From contig NC_092316.1 of the NCBI RefSeq assembly GCF_036785885.1, positions 49,671,001 through 49,735,000 of the forward strand: a DNA stretch of 64,000 nt, read 5' to 3'. This document shows, in pieces, positions 35,792 through 45,908 of this stretch. A program made the translations under genes and the position numbers. The DNA comes from Coffea arabica (Eukaryota; Streptophyta; Magnoliopsida; Gentianales; Rubiaceae). Each line of letters opens with the position of its first letter. Within the stretch, counting starts at the first letter, position 1. A model generated the notes under the pieces. The model saw only the letters and a program-made list of their open reading frames with translations, had not been told where the DNA came from and did no database searches.

Positions 35792-37140
35792 CCTGCAATC
35801 GAAATAAAATTGATTGAGAAATGCTGATTATGGCCTATAGAGATGGAATAAAAGCAGCAAGAACATTTGCAACCTAAGTAGACATAAGTGACATGCACAA
35901 AGTATTATTCAATAATAAAATGCAAACAAATGATAAAAGATCTCCATTAGAGCAGAACAAGTTCTCATTTCAAACATATCTCAAGGAAGTTTTCATAGCT
36001 TGTTATTAAATCGGCTGAACTTGAACAACTAACACCTACTTGAACTCATCAACTACTGTAATCCGAAAAATAATCAATAACTATCCATGCCAGTAAAAGT
36101 ATCCATGCCAGGCTCATGAATGCAATTTATACGTTCCAGAAAATTAATTTCTCAGTGAAACTTGAAAGCAACTCAAGTACCACTGGTTTTTCTTAAGCTA
36201 CCATGTTTTTTTACAAACATGAGCCCTTTGTCAAAGTTGTCCAAGTCACATCACTTATTATTTTTTTTCCCTAATAAATGATTTCCACTTCCAATTTACT
36301 TCATGGTGATCATTTGTTGTGCGGCTCCAAGAAAGGTTTCAGACACACGAAAAATGGCAGATGGTTCCAACATTAAATGTGCAAAATAGACTACTTAAAC
36401 TCATCAAGGCTACACCAATGGGTCATAAGTAGACAAGACTCCATTTCCCGCCAAAGGAAACTCAAGCTCAGCTCTGCAGCTGCAAAACGTAACAACTTTT
36501 TAATGTTGCATTAACTGAAACTCAATTTATAGTTCCTACCAAACACACACAATTCACAAAGGTGGGAAAAAAAATAAATTCAGTAAAATGACAAGCAGAA
36601 AACTAAAACTCAATGCGACAAGTTATTTCCCCAATAAAACTCAATGCTACAAGTACGAAAAATAATACAAGTCCTTCTCGATCAATTCATCAAACAACTA
36701 GCGGGCGAACTTTTTTACACCCACATTTTACTAAATAAATTTGTACGTAAAAAAAAATTTTTTTTACACCCCTCCAATTGTTAAAAAAAAAATTACCTAG
36801 ACAGCTAGACCATGCAAAATGCAATGGTACAAATGTACAATCCTTAGCCAGCGGGGGAAGGTCTTCACAGGAGAAAGTTTCTTCAAGCCTTCACAGGAGA
36901 AAGTTCTTTGGGCCCAAGCCTTTGACGTTTCTATTTTCTACTTTGACGTTTCTACTTAGGAAGAAGAATTGTGGCAGTCAATTGCCAAGTTAACTAATGG
37001 GCTACCTTTTCTTTGCACTTCATACGTTAAAAAAATAATTCTCTGTTATTTGGACTTTCAAATATTATTATTTGGGCCCTTGGGGGGCAAAGTGAATTTT
37101 TTGATTAATTTTTGGGGGGGAAAAACATAATAATAAATTT
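35792..37140. other. 5' leader region of the hAT transposase
   Basis: About 1.35 kb between the transposase start and the right subterminal repeats. No second open frame of note; the plus-strand frame at 36,778-36,993 is spurious. It probably holds the promoter and possibly a 5' UTR intron of the minus-strand transposase. Confidence 0.4.
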
Positions 37141-37500
37141 TTTTTTACTTAGAAAAATTTTTTTTTAACAATTGGAGGGGGGGCGGTTGCCCCCCCTGGC
37201 CCCCCCCTTCCCTCCGCCCCTGGGTGTGGCAGGGAAGAAGGAGAAGGGAAGAGGAGAGAGGAGAGAGAGGACGAGAGGAGAGGAGAGGAGGGGAAAGAGA
37301 GAGTGAGAAGGAAAAAAAAAGAAGAGAGGGACTACTGGCACTGGTGAGGGAGATGTTGGCGACTATAGCGGTGGGTTAAGGTGAGAGGTATTGGTAGAAG
37401 AGGAAGGTGATATTTGTTTTTGATATGTTGGCCTTTAGGGTGTGTATTTTAAAATTTTGGGATTTTTTGGAGTTATTTTAGACAAAATTGTTAAAAAAAC

Positions 37501-38079
37501 TTGTCTAATAAAAATCCCTTAAAAATCAGGCTTTCAAGCAAATAGAGTTGAAAGATGAACAAAATTAGTTGATTCTCAAATTGAACTCATTTTAGTAAGA
37601 GCTCGCTCAAACTTGGTTCGCCAACTAGTCAAATCAAGTTTGAACAGTATTCTATGTTCAATAATATGCAAACTTGATAAAATGTTCGTTCAAACTTAGT
37701 TCGATAAATAAACAAGCCAATTTTAAACTAATTTTGGACTCGTTAAAATAATCAAATAATCTTGAATATTAGGGTGTTCGACTTGAATATACTCGTATAC
37801 ACCGCTACGAGCAGACCCCATGTTAGTTACTAAACTAATAGTCCTCGCAAAATTTTTCTTTTTCAATTTCTGATGGCGGTAGATGCGTAAGATAAAACTA
37901 GTGGAATTGCAAGATAAAATAAAAATGGCAAATTGATGAACTTAAAAAACAAGCGATAATATCATTTTCTTTATTACTCTTTGACAAATCCAACAAGCAA
38001 TATAGCAAATAATTGCTATTATTACACCATTATTATATTCGTCTTTGTGTGTGATGGTATGTTGTTACCGGCCATTGTC
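37501..38079. other. Intergenic, degenerate TTCGAA-rich element
   Basis: Contains CTCGCTCAAACTTGGTTCG-type words (about 37,600-37,760) typical of an old DNA-element remnant, then sequence shared with the 3' flank of the peptide gene relic near 42,900 (TGGTAGATGCGT at about 42,910, GGTAGATGCGTAAG here). Confidence 0.4.
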
Positions 38080-38199
38080 TCAAGGAGGAGGATTGCAGCA
38101 GCAAAGTTTATGTGGGCTCTGGCCATGTACAAAAATGCATTGTCCACTAGTAAAGTTTTTCCCATTGGCAAGGTAATCTCAGATGAGATCCAAAAGGGT
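38080..38199 (-). pseudogene. Defensin-like peptide exon 2 relic (copy 0)
   Basis: On the minus strand an acceptor GCAG is followed by an exon that resembles the peptide exons at 41.2 and 43.2 kb. One frame reads DYLANGKNFTSGQCIF, then SPHKLCCCNPPP and a TGA stop at 38,082-38,080. The triple-Cys end and GxC motif are hallmarks of plant defensin-like (DEFL/LCR) peptides. The copy is broken: a TGA stop sits where copy 3 has a Gly codon, and the Cys codons of the C-x3-C pair are lost (TGC to TAC in one case). The signal-peptide exon expected just upstream is missing, although sequence typical of the family's upstream region (AAGATTTACTTAC) is at about 38,360. Confidence 0.65.
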
Positions 38200-40239
38200 C
38201 TGCGATAATCATTATGTAATTTGGATTTACTTTTTCAGACCCACCCAAAAGAATCTGGATTTGAGTTTGAATCAAACTAAATTAAATGAATGTGAATTTG
38301 AATCAAAGAGATCGAATCCAAACCCTATCCATTGACATGGTTAATTACAAGCTAACTAAGATTTACTTACAAAATATGTAACACGCACAACATACATAAT
38401 CCTGTGATCAAGAATTATAGTATGGTGTCTCAATCGTTCATTTTAGGACAAGGGTAAACAATTCAGGATTTTTTTTTTTATAATTTGGTAGACGGGTTTC
38501 TTCACGGAAAATATTCATTTGATCATGGCTCCCAACTTCCAAGATACGAGCAACAATTACATACTTGAAGAGTGGCCATATTTGTACCTTTTCTTAATCT
38601 TTAAGGTCAACTAATTAGGCTAATCACAAGAAAGACAAACAATTCTAGTAGCCTGTTGAATTGAAAAGATGTTGTTTCGTGTAGTTTAAGGACAAAATGA
38701 AGTATAAAGGACCTATGTCAGCTTTGGTACTGTAAACTTATGAGTAGTATGCTTGAATATACTGCCTAACTCATACTAGTTGCTTAATAAAATGTAATGA
38801 ACTTAGCAAAAATGTACTTTTAGTTCTCAAAGTTTGAGCTTTAGACAAATTAATTTTTAATGCATCAGACAGAATAAATATGGCCTTCAGAATACTCAAT
38901 TTTGATCAAATTAGTCTCCAATTTTTTTTTATCTTAGCAAATGTAGTCCTTAAAATTCGTTGAAATTAAATTTTTAATTTTTAAAACTTGGGGCATGGAT
39001 TGCAGTAGTTGGTCAATTGACTTCTTAGTTTCAACTGCCTGAAGACAACTAATTAATGGAACTTTTTCAATTGCAAATGTTGAAGGCATTAATTCGTTCA
39101 TGTTACTTTTCTAATTAAAAAAAAAAACTAATCAGACACAATTTTGTTCTATGATTTCTCCTAGTGCTGAACAATTAATCTTCAAATTAATATTAGGGAT
39201 AACAAATTTAAAAAGTCTTGAACGTAATTTGATTGTTTCATACTCAACTGATGGCCATTAAACCTTAATCCATGTATATGTCCATGATGTAGCATTTTCA
39301 AGTTGTCAGCAATTGGCTTCCATAAGGGGAAAAAAAATCACTCTATTAGTTTCTTGATAATACCAATATACAAAGTCACAAAAATTAGTAGAGTTGAATG
39401 TGACTATTTACTTGAACGACCAAATAAACCTGTAAGTGTACCTCAGACCATGAAAAATGGGAACTTTTCTTACAAAATTTTGTTATTTGTCCCCAGTCAG
39501 CAAAACTACAACTTCAAGGGACCAAATTCATTTTTGATGAAATATTGCCCAAATTATGAAGTGCTTTTAGCTATCAATTTTTCACTCGTAGTCATTAACT
39601 TCTGTTAAGCAAAGTCAGATTTGGCACAAAATTCAAGTATAATTCTTCGTAAATATTACAACCAAGGTAGAACAAGTTATTCATAAATAAATAGGTCAGA
39701 GTTCATGCCAGTTTTAGATGGATTAAGAAAAAAGGCAGAACAAGTTATTTACATATTATTTTTATTATTTTAGTAAATATGCAATAATTAATTACAACAA
39801 TTTTTTTTTTAATCTCATCTCGTTATGATTCTAATAAATTAGATTTACAGATTAAGCAACACACAAAAACATGTCCTCATACCCCAACACATTAATTGGT
39901 GTTTGGAACTTGGACCCATATTTGCAAAAATGATCAGAGAATCTTTTTGGATGATCATAGTACTTCCATTTTCAGTTCAAAGAACCCTCATATAATGTCC
40001 AATGAATTTCCAGCATAAAATAAAGGAGAAAATTAATCTTTGGCAGATCAAAATTAGTACCTTTGTTATTTAATTATGACAAAACAATAAAGCCGTCCAT
40101 AGTAATTGATGAGGAAATTGAACCTTTGAAATAGAAATTCTTTGTTGTTTAATACTAATTAAGGGTGCCAATTAATTTGTTGCCCAAATTTTAGTTTTTC
40201 ATTTATTCCTTTTATTCCATGCATAGATAATTCAATAAA

Positions 40240-40314
40240 TATCAGTAGTACATGATGATGCCGTAGGGAGGCAGTAAAAGCAAGAAAAATAAGAAGGTAT
40301 TTGTACAGCCCCAT
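40240..40314 (-). pseudogene. Defensin-like signal-peptide exon relic (copy 1)
   Basis: Reads MGLYKYLLIFLAFTA from an ATG at 40,314, nearly the same as MGLHKCLLIFLAFTA in the gene at 41.9 kb. After that a one-base deletion relative to the other copy changes the frame (SLRHHH...). No cysteine exon follows within 1.5 kb. The family's upstream word TAAGATTTACTTACC is at about 40,471. It is therefore an orphaned first exon; it could only be used if spliced over 2 kb to the 38.2 kb relic. Confidence 0.65.
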
Positions 40315-40714
40315 AGATTTTCTATTCTTGTGAATCTAATTGTCGGAAAGAGAATATTGAGGGACTAATCATGAAAAATTAAGAACTTCGATTATTAACA
40401 TATTTAAAATTAAACACAACGATGCATAACTACACAATTTGGCTTGTGGACCCTTACCATTACACGCTCTCTAAGATTTACTTACCCAATATAAAAAAAG
40501 CGCAATAATTATGAAATTATTTTGACAAAAAGGACAAATTTGATTACACAGTCTTATGTTCGATCCAGTAAATCTTACGTTTATGACATTCAAGTACAAG
40601 CTTAGCAAAGTTCATACTCTGCAGATAATCTTTGAAGGAGTCAAAAGCTGGAGGGGCAATTCTATTTTTGATTTCCAATGCTTGACAAAAGTGACATAAA
40701 TGAAAGTAGAAGCT

Positions 40715-40975
40715 GAATGAAGTTGAGGCCGATGAGGTCTTGATTTAATAGTCGAGATTCAAATAGCAGAAAATAGAAATTTTGTATTCAAATCTCACTG
40801 TATGAGGGTTTCATATCCCACTCTTCATGGTTTACAAGTTGTAAGGCTGTGCAGTTATGATAATAGTTGTAACTCTCTCCATTATTGAATTAGTTGTTGT
40901 TAATTGTATTACACCCACTTTTATGGATTTGTCACAATCTTGTTAAAAAAAAAAAAGAAAGAAAGAAAGAAAACT
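40715..40975 (+). mobile_element. Possible SINE (weak)
   Basis: GGCCGATGAGGTCTTGATTT and GTATTCAAATCTCAC resemble degenerate tRNA box A and box B, and the segment ends in a (A)n(GAAA)n tail at about 40,945-40,972. No target duplication was found, so the call is tentative. Confidence 0.3.
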
Positions 40976-41193
40976 TGAGAATTACAAAACTAAAATAGAC
41001 AAAAGGTGAAGCTTAACAGATCAAAAATCCAAATTTTTTTTTTTCAAGTTTGCCAATGAACATAAAATGCAACGAATCCTTGGTCTTATTACACCACATT
41101 CCTAAACTGTTATTTCATATTCATCTTTGTGACTGATCATATGACCACAGTCTCATCTTTGTATATTGTGAGTGGTCGTACGGCCATTGTCTC

Positions 41194-41994
41194 TCAAGAA
41201 GAAGGATCGCAGCAGCAAACAATCGGGGTGATCTGGACAGATACAAGCACCGCCATTGTAGTTAAGCCCTTTCTTAAAGCAATCTTGAAAGCACTGAGGG
41301 TCTCCATAAGTTGCAGAACAGGGTTGATAGCAGGGTCTGCCAGTTAAAGCAATACAAAAATGCTTAGCAGTGGCTTGGATAAATAGTCATGCATGCATAA
41401 ATTGGTAGAGTTCTTTAAAAGATAAAAAAAAGGAACTATTTTTTTATAAAAAAAAAATTAAGACGTTTTTCAATCACTTTTATTTTATTTTATTTTATAG
41501 ACATTTTTCTTAATAAAGTGGTAACAGTAAAAGTTCTTTTAAAACACCTAAATGCACAATGATGCAAACAGACGTGGGATCTAATAAGATGTTTGCAAAA
41601 GCTCATAAAAGTTCTACCAAAATTACGATATAAAAGTTGAAAGTTTGGTTTTTTGGTTTCATTTTCTTTGACTGAAATTTAAGGTCTAGGGGATTTGAAC
41701 TCCTAACCTTTAATTGCTGAGTTTAATTTTTTTTTTAAATCATACAAAATTAAGTTCTCGCACAGAAGTACGATATAAAAGTTGAAAGTTTTATAAATAA
41801 TTAAATATGATTTTTAACATGTTACAGAATTAAAGCAAATAAAATTAGAAAATTTGAATACAATTAATTGTATCTCTTACTCGCAAGAAAATCCAATAAT
41901 TACCTATGGCATGTGAGAATGCCATAGTGAGAGCAGTGAAAGCAAGAAAAATTAGAAGACATTTGTGCAACCCCATCAGATCTTCTTTTATCAT
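41194..41994 (-). CDS. Defensin-like secreted peptide gene (copy 2), frame-damaged
   Basis: Exon 1 (41,994-41,904) encodes a signal peptide, MGLHKCLLIFLAFTALTMAF, and ends at donor AG|GTAATT in phase 1. Exon 2 starts after GGCAG at 41,336. Spliced in phase 1, the frame stays open to TGA at 41,196-41,194 but reads almost no cysteines until a final CCCDPSS. The other frame of exon 2 contains the family pattern: C-x3-C-x8-C-x3-C-x11-C-x-C, with YGDPQC, FQDC and NGGACIC. So one base seems lost near the exon start and one gained just before the CCC codons; the two shifts cancel. An intact relative would be secreted, with disulfides of the cysteine-stabilised type, acting in defence or cell signalling. 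The current gene is probably a pseudogene or encodes an altered product. An alternative start is 41,976. Confidence 0.6.
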
Positions 41995-43180
41995 GTAATT
42001 CTTGTTGGTAGGAGAATATGTATATACTGTAGAGGGAGTTATTGGAGCCACAAGATATTCCAAAATGAGTGCAAAGTAGCTCCTTAAATACTGCAGTCAT
42101 GCAAGACTGGTAAAATAAACACTAAGATATGTAATTAAATAATTTGGCTCCTAAATCTTAATCATTAATACAGGCTCAGTAAGATTTACTTACCAAATAC
42201 AAAAATTGGTGAATGATTGATTATGCAGTTATTATGGCAGAAACAACAAGATTAATCCTGCTCAATAAAAATTATACACATGTTGTATGCACAACCTGTT
42301 TTTTTTCCTCCTAAAATACAGACAGGTTTTGTTAACACTACAATTTACTCTAAGCTATTTTACTTGAAATTAGATGGTTTTTTCAGTCTTAGCTGATTAG
42401 GTGCGTGTGCTGGTCACTAACAATTGACTCTTGCAATTGTAGATTTAATTTCGTTCAAGTTGCGAACAATATCCAGAATAAGAGCTTTTCATAATACAAA
42501 TCAAAATTTGTCAACCTTTTGCACTGATAAGATTATGCAGTAGCATACACACACAGACACTTGTACATATACATAGGTGTGCATGTATATTATATTATAT
42601 CAAGACAGATTCTAAACCTTAAAATAAAAAAAAAATAAAGATAGTTTGAGATTCAAACCACTGACCTCATGATCAACTGACTAATGCCTTACTAATTAAT
42701 TAAGGAAATCTCTATGATAAAACCTTTAGAGATTTAAGTTTCCTCCAAGAGATGAGGTGGCGAGACAAGACGTGCTTGGCTATATGAATTGGGAAATTTG
42801 TTGCTCGAAATGTTTTTAATAATTCAAATTGGAAATATTAGAGGCTCATTTAGTTGCAAAAAGATTAGTCTCTGCAAATATTAATTCTTAATTCTGGCAG
42901 TGGACCTAGTGGTAGATGCGTTGGATAAAAGTATTACTTGAATGAACTCGACAACTAGAAAGTAAAATGAAAAACAAACATTTCAACAGAACAAAGGAGA
43001 AATAATATTGCTTTTGTTTGCCAACTCATGGAAAAATTCGATAACAAGAAATATAGCAGCAGATATTCCTTATGGGGGTTATTAAGCTATATTCCTCTGA
43101 ATAAAGGATAACGTTCCTCTACCAATATTATACTTGTCTTTGATCATATGACGTTGCTAGCCACTGCATAGCAGCAAAGT

Positions 43181-43646
43181 TTATCGCGGCTCTGACCTTT
43201 TACAAAAATATCCACTAGTAAAATTTTTCCCTTTGGCAAAGCAATCTCCGTTGCATTCGGAGTAGGGGTGCAAACGAATCGAGCTGCTCAATTCAAGCTC
43301 GAGCTAGTCGAGTCAAAGTCGAGCTCAAAATATTAAGTTCGTCGGGCTCGCGAGCTCGAATATATATATTTTTTTATTTTAATAGTAAAATTACATAAAT
43401 ATCCTTAATATTTTATTATTTATTAAGAAAAATATTATTTTATTTATTTTTTAAAAAATAAAATAATTATTTTTATTTTTTTGGCTCGAGTTTCAAAATT
43501 GTCAGCTCGATCTCGAGTTCGAGTTCGATAAAATTAAGTCAAAACTTGGCTCGATTAGGCCAAATTTCGACTCATTTGTAGCCCTAATTCGGAGTCCCCA
43601 TAAGATAGTGAACATTTTCCATAACAGAAAGGATGAGCGGCATATT
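43181..43646 (-). pseudogene. Defensin-like peptide exon 2 (copy 3) split by a hAT MITE
   Basis: A strong acceptor (T-rich tract, then GGCAG) precedes the exon at 43,646. In phase 1 it reads EYAAHPFCYGKCSLSYGDSE, then the MITE interrupts at 43,586. Beyond the MITE (from 43,254) the frame resumes with CNGDCFAKGKNFTSG and ends at TAA 43,183-43,181. Cysteines follow C-x3-C-x8-C-x3-C, as in copy 2. Compared with copy 0, about five bases are missing near the end, which brings the early stop and removes the triple-Cys tail. No signal exon was found upstream: only about 100 bp separate this exon from the copia LTR at 43,751. The gene is certainly non-functional as it stands. Confidence 0.75.
43263..43586. 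mobile_element. hAT MITE, 324 bp, with perfect 8-bp target duplication
   Basis: Starts TAGGGGTGCAAACGA and ends TCATTTGTAGCCCTA, imperfect inverted repeats. The 8-bp ATTCGGAG is present on both sides (43,255-43,262 and 43,587-43,594). Subterminal regions are packed with GAGCTCGA/TCGAGTC words, as in the elements at 49,422 and 54,704. No coding capacity; presumably mobilised by a hAT transposase. It landed inside the peptide exon described above. Confidence 0.92.
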
Positions 43647-43750
43647 CTGCCAATGACACAAAGCAAAGGAAAAAAAAAATCCTATTAGCATGCAGTTGAT
43701 TGGTTAATATTCTTACATACATAAAATTTCTTAAAACTTTTACCAAGAAG

Positions 43751-44383
43751 TGTTGGAGAAATGGGGATCACAAGTGTATGGAACCTACTACAAAACTATT
43801 ACAAGAATAATATCAAGACTAAACTAATTTTTTTTGGGAATTCAAGAGAGTTTCCAAGGCGTGTGATCACTCTTCTTAAGGTATGATTTGCCCCCACTAT
43901 CTTGCTAATCGGGTTGAAATGGTAAATTATCTCTAGGATACAATGGAAACAAAAACTAGTCTAAAGCAAGTTTAAACTCAGTTTTCACAAGAAAGAGATG
44001 CAAGAAGTTGGTTATGCGAATCTAAAATAGCCTAAGCACAAGTTACACAAGAGAGGTTTAGACTACCTCTATGAATAGGCAATCCAAGAGCAAGAGTACA
44101 TGAATTTCACTTAGTGTCCATTTATGAATATAGTACACCAAATACATGAACTAATGAACCTGAGAATATACATCAATGTATCTTCACTTAATGTTCATTC
44201 ATGAATTTAGTACTTCAAGTATATGAATGGAGTAGTTCCATAAATGAACAAATGAACTTGAAAAGATACATTAATGTACCAATGAATCTTGTAGGAAATT
44301 CATGAATCAAACTTTTAGACATGATAAGAAAAATCATGTCACAAGTCATGATCAATTTTTATACTACAAACTAATTTCCAACA
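43751..44383 (-). repeat. 3' LTR of the copia element, with polypurine tract
   Basis: In element orientation it begins TGTTGGAAATTAG and ends TTTCTCCAACA, with the standard TG...CA ends and a short TGTTG/CAACA inverted repeat. Directly upstream (44,384-44,395) the minus strand reads TAAGTGGGGGAA, a typical polypurine tract for plus-strand priming. Length 633 bp. The host-side target duplication cannot be tested because the other end of the element is lost. Confidence 0.9.
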
Positions 44384-44495
44384 TTCCCCCACTTAGTTTG
44401 TAGTATGAAATGCTAAACCAACACTTATGATATCATGCATAAAGAAAAGTAACTTTCGTTTTAAACTTTTCCTTAATGCAAATAATTCACAAGTT

Positions 44496-45259
44496 CTAAT
44501 CAAATCAAGGTGGTTAGATAGCTTAAACCAAGATTTGAAATTAGAATAGAAATATCACACACATGAACTAATCAACTTGCATCCAACAATCACATTTCAT
44601 CTTTAACACTATTACCGGCCATGTGCTTATCTTAGTTCATGATCATGTATAAAAGATTACCCTAAACTTTTACTAGAAGCGGCACCACTTCTATAATCAT
44701 ATAGGTAAATCATATTTGTAACTTTATCAAATAAAGTACTAAGAAATATGCTTATTAAGAGAATATTTCTCAACCTGCTCAATTAAGAGTAACATGATGT
44801 ACTACCACTTGGAATGGTATACACAAAAATTTGCAGCACTCACAATCACTTATTTTTAACCTTTAAACCTTTCAAACTAATCAAATCAAGGTGGCTAGAT
44901 TGCTTAACCAAGATTTGAAATTAAAATAGAAATATCACACACATGAACTAATCAACTTGCATCCAATAATCACATTTCATCTTTAACACTATTACCGGCC
45001 ATGTGCTCATCTTAGTTCATGATCATGTATAAAAGATTACCCTAAACTTTTACTAGAAGCGACACCACTTCTATAATCATATAGGTAAACCATATTTGTA
45101 ACTTTATCAAATAAAGTACTAAGAAATATGTTTATTAAAAGAATATTTCTCAACCTGCTCAATTAAGAGTAACATGATGTACTACCACTTGGAATGGTAT
45201 ACACAAAAATTTGCAGCACTCACAATCACTTATTTTTAACCTTTAAACCTTTCAAACTA
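44496..45259. repeat. Tandem duplication, 2 x ~381 bp, inside the copia element
   Basis: 44,496-44,876 is repeated at 44,877-45,259 with only a handful of differences (for example GGTTAGATAGCTTAAACC against GGCTAGATTGCTTAACC). It lies between RNase H and the 3' LTR, in the noncoding 3' region. The high identity suggests it arose late, perhaps by template switching during reverse transcription or by unequal crossing-over. Confidence 0.95.
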
Positions 45260-45302
45260 GGGGTAGTACTAAAAGAAGGTTGGATTACCATTACTAGTGA
45301 TT

Positions 45303-45905
45303 CTAGACAAAGGGTTTTAATCCCATTCGCGACGTTGTCGAATTCACTAAGTCTCTCGCAAGAGTTTTAGTCAACGAATCTGCTAAATTATTATAAGTTC
45401 TTACAAACACAATTGTGACAACGCCATCAATCAACATTTGTCTAATATAGGTATGTCTCAGACTTATATGTTTAGGTTTACTATTGTACACTTTGTTCAA
45501 TACTCTAGACATAGTAGTCTCACTATCGCAAAACAAAGCAATTGCAGGCATAAGACGAGGCCACAGATTTATATCAAATAATAAATCTCTAAGCCACTCC
45601 ACTTCTCTGCATGTAGAAGCTAAAGCTATGAATTCAACTTCCATGGTAGAATGAGTAATCATAGTTTGTTTCTTAGAAACCTAATAAACAGCTCCACCAC
45701 CTAGCATAAAGATCCATCCACTAGTAGGATTTTGATCACCAATACTAGTTATCGAACTAGCACTTGTATTCCTCTCAAGAACACTTGAAAAATTATTGTA
45801 GAATAGACCCAAATCTTTGGTTCTTTTAAGATAACCAAGGATTTTAGTCACTGCTTTCCAATGATCTTTACTAGGATTCTTCGTATACCTAACTAATCTA
45901 CACAC
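45303..45905 (-). pseudogene. Copia RNase H region, frame-broken
   Basis: Two frames carry the C-terminal part of the copia polyprotein: 45,905-45,681 (RYTKNPSKDHWKAVTKILGY) and 45,662-45,303 (EVEFIALASTCREVEWLRDL, CDSETTMS, KHISLRHTYIRQ, NNLADSLTKTL). These are the expected RNase H motifs, including the final ADxxTK. At least one stop separates the two pieces. Confidence 0.88.
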
Positions 45906-45908
45906 TGA

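Larger units (their letters stand above)
33141..37222 (-). mobile_element. Complete autonomous-looking hAT transposon, 4,082 bp
   Basis: The left terminus is CAGTGGCGGAG; the right terminus read on the minus strand is CAGGGGCGGAG. The 8-bp direct repeat GGTGTGGC lies immediately outside both ends (33,133-33,140 and 37,223-37,230), the size made by hAT transposases. Both subterminal regions are G/C-homopolymer-rich (G9 at about 33,167-33,175, C7 blocks near 37,191-37,207). It carries one long transposase frame with a ~1.4 kb leader. The perfect duplication and the open frame suggest a fairly recent insertion. Confidence 0.93.
32695..37500. mobile_element. Polypyrimidine/polypurine element split by a hAT transposon
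   Basis: The left part (32,695-33,140) starts GTGTGTTTTTTTGG and AACTTATCGTAGAATC, then becomes CT-rich. The right part (37,223-37,500) is GA-rich and ends GGTGTGTATTTTAAAATTTT. Outer ends match the element at 1,549-2,270. The two parts are separated by the hAT element at 33,141-37,222; without it the host element is about 720 bp. Open frames at 32,782-33,162 are low-complexity (Pro/Ser/Leu-rich) artefacts. Confidence 0.6.

Noticed and set aside
42600-42700. tRNA gene suggested by GATTCAAACCACTGACC
   Set aside because: It resembles a reversed box B of a SINE fragment; no cloverleaf with a full acceptor stem could be traced.
44496-45259. Possible CRISPR-like or satellite array
   Set aside because: Only two long units without spacers, inside a retrotransposon; CRISPR arrays are not expected in a plant genome.
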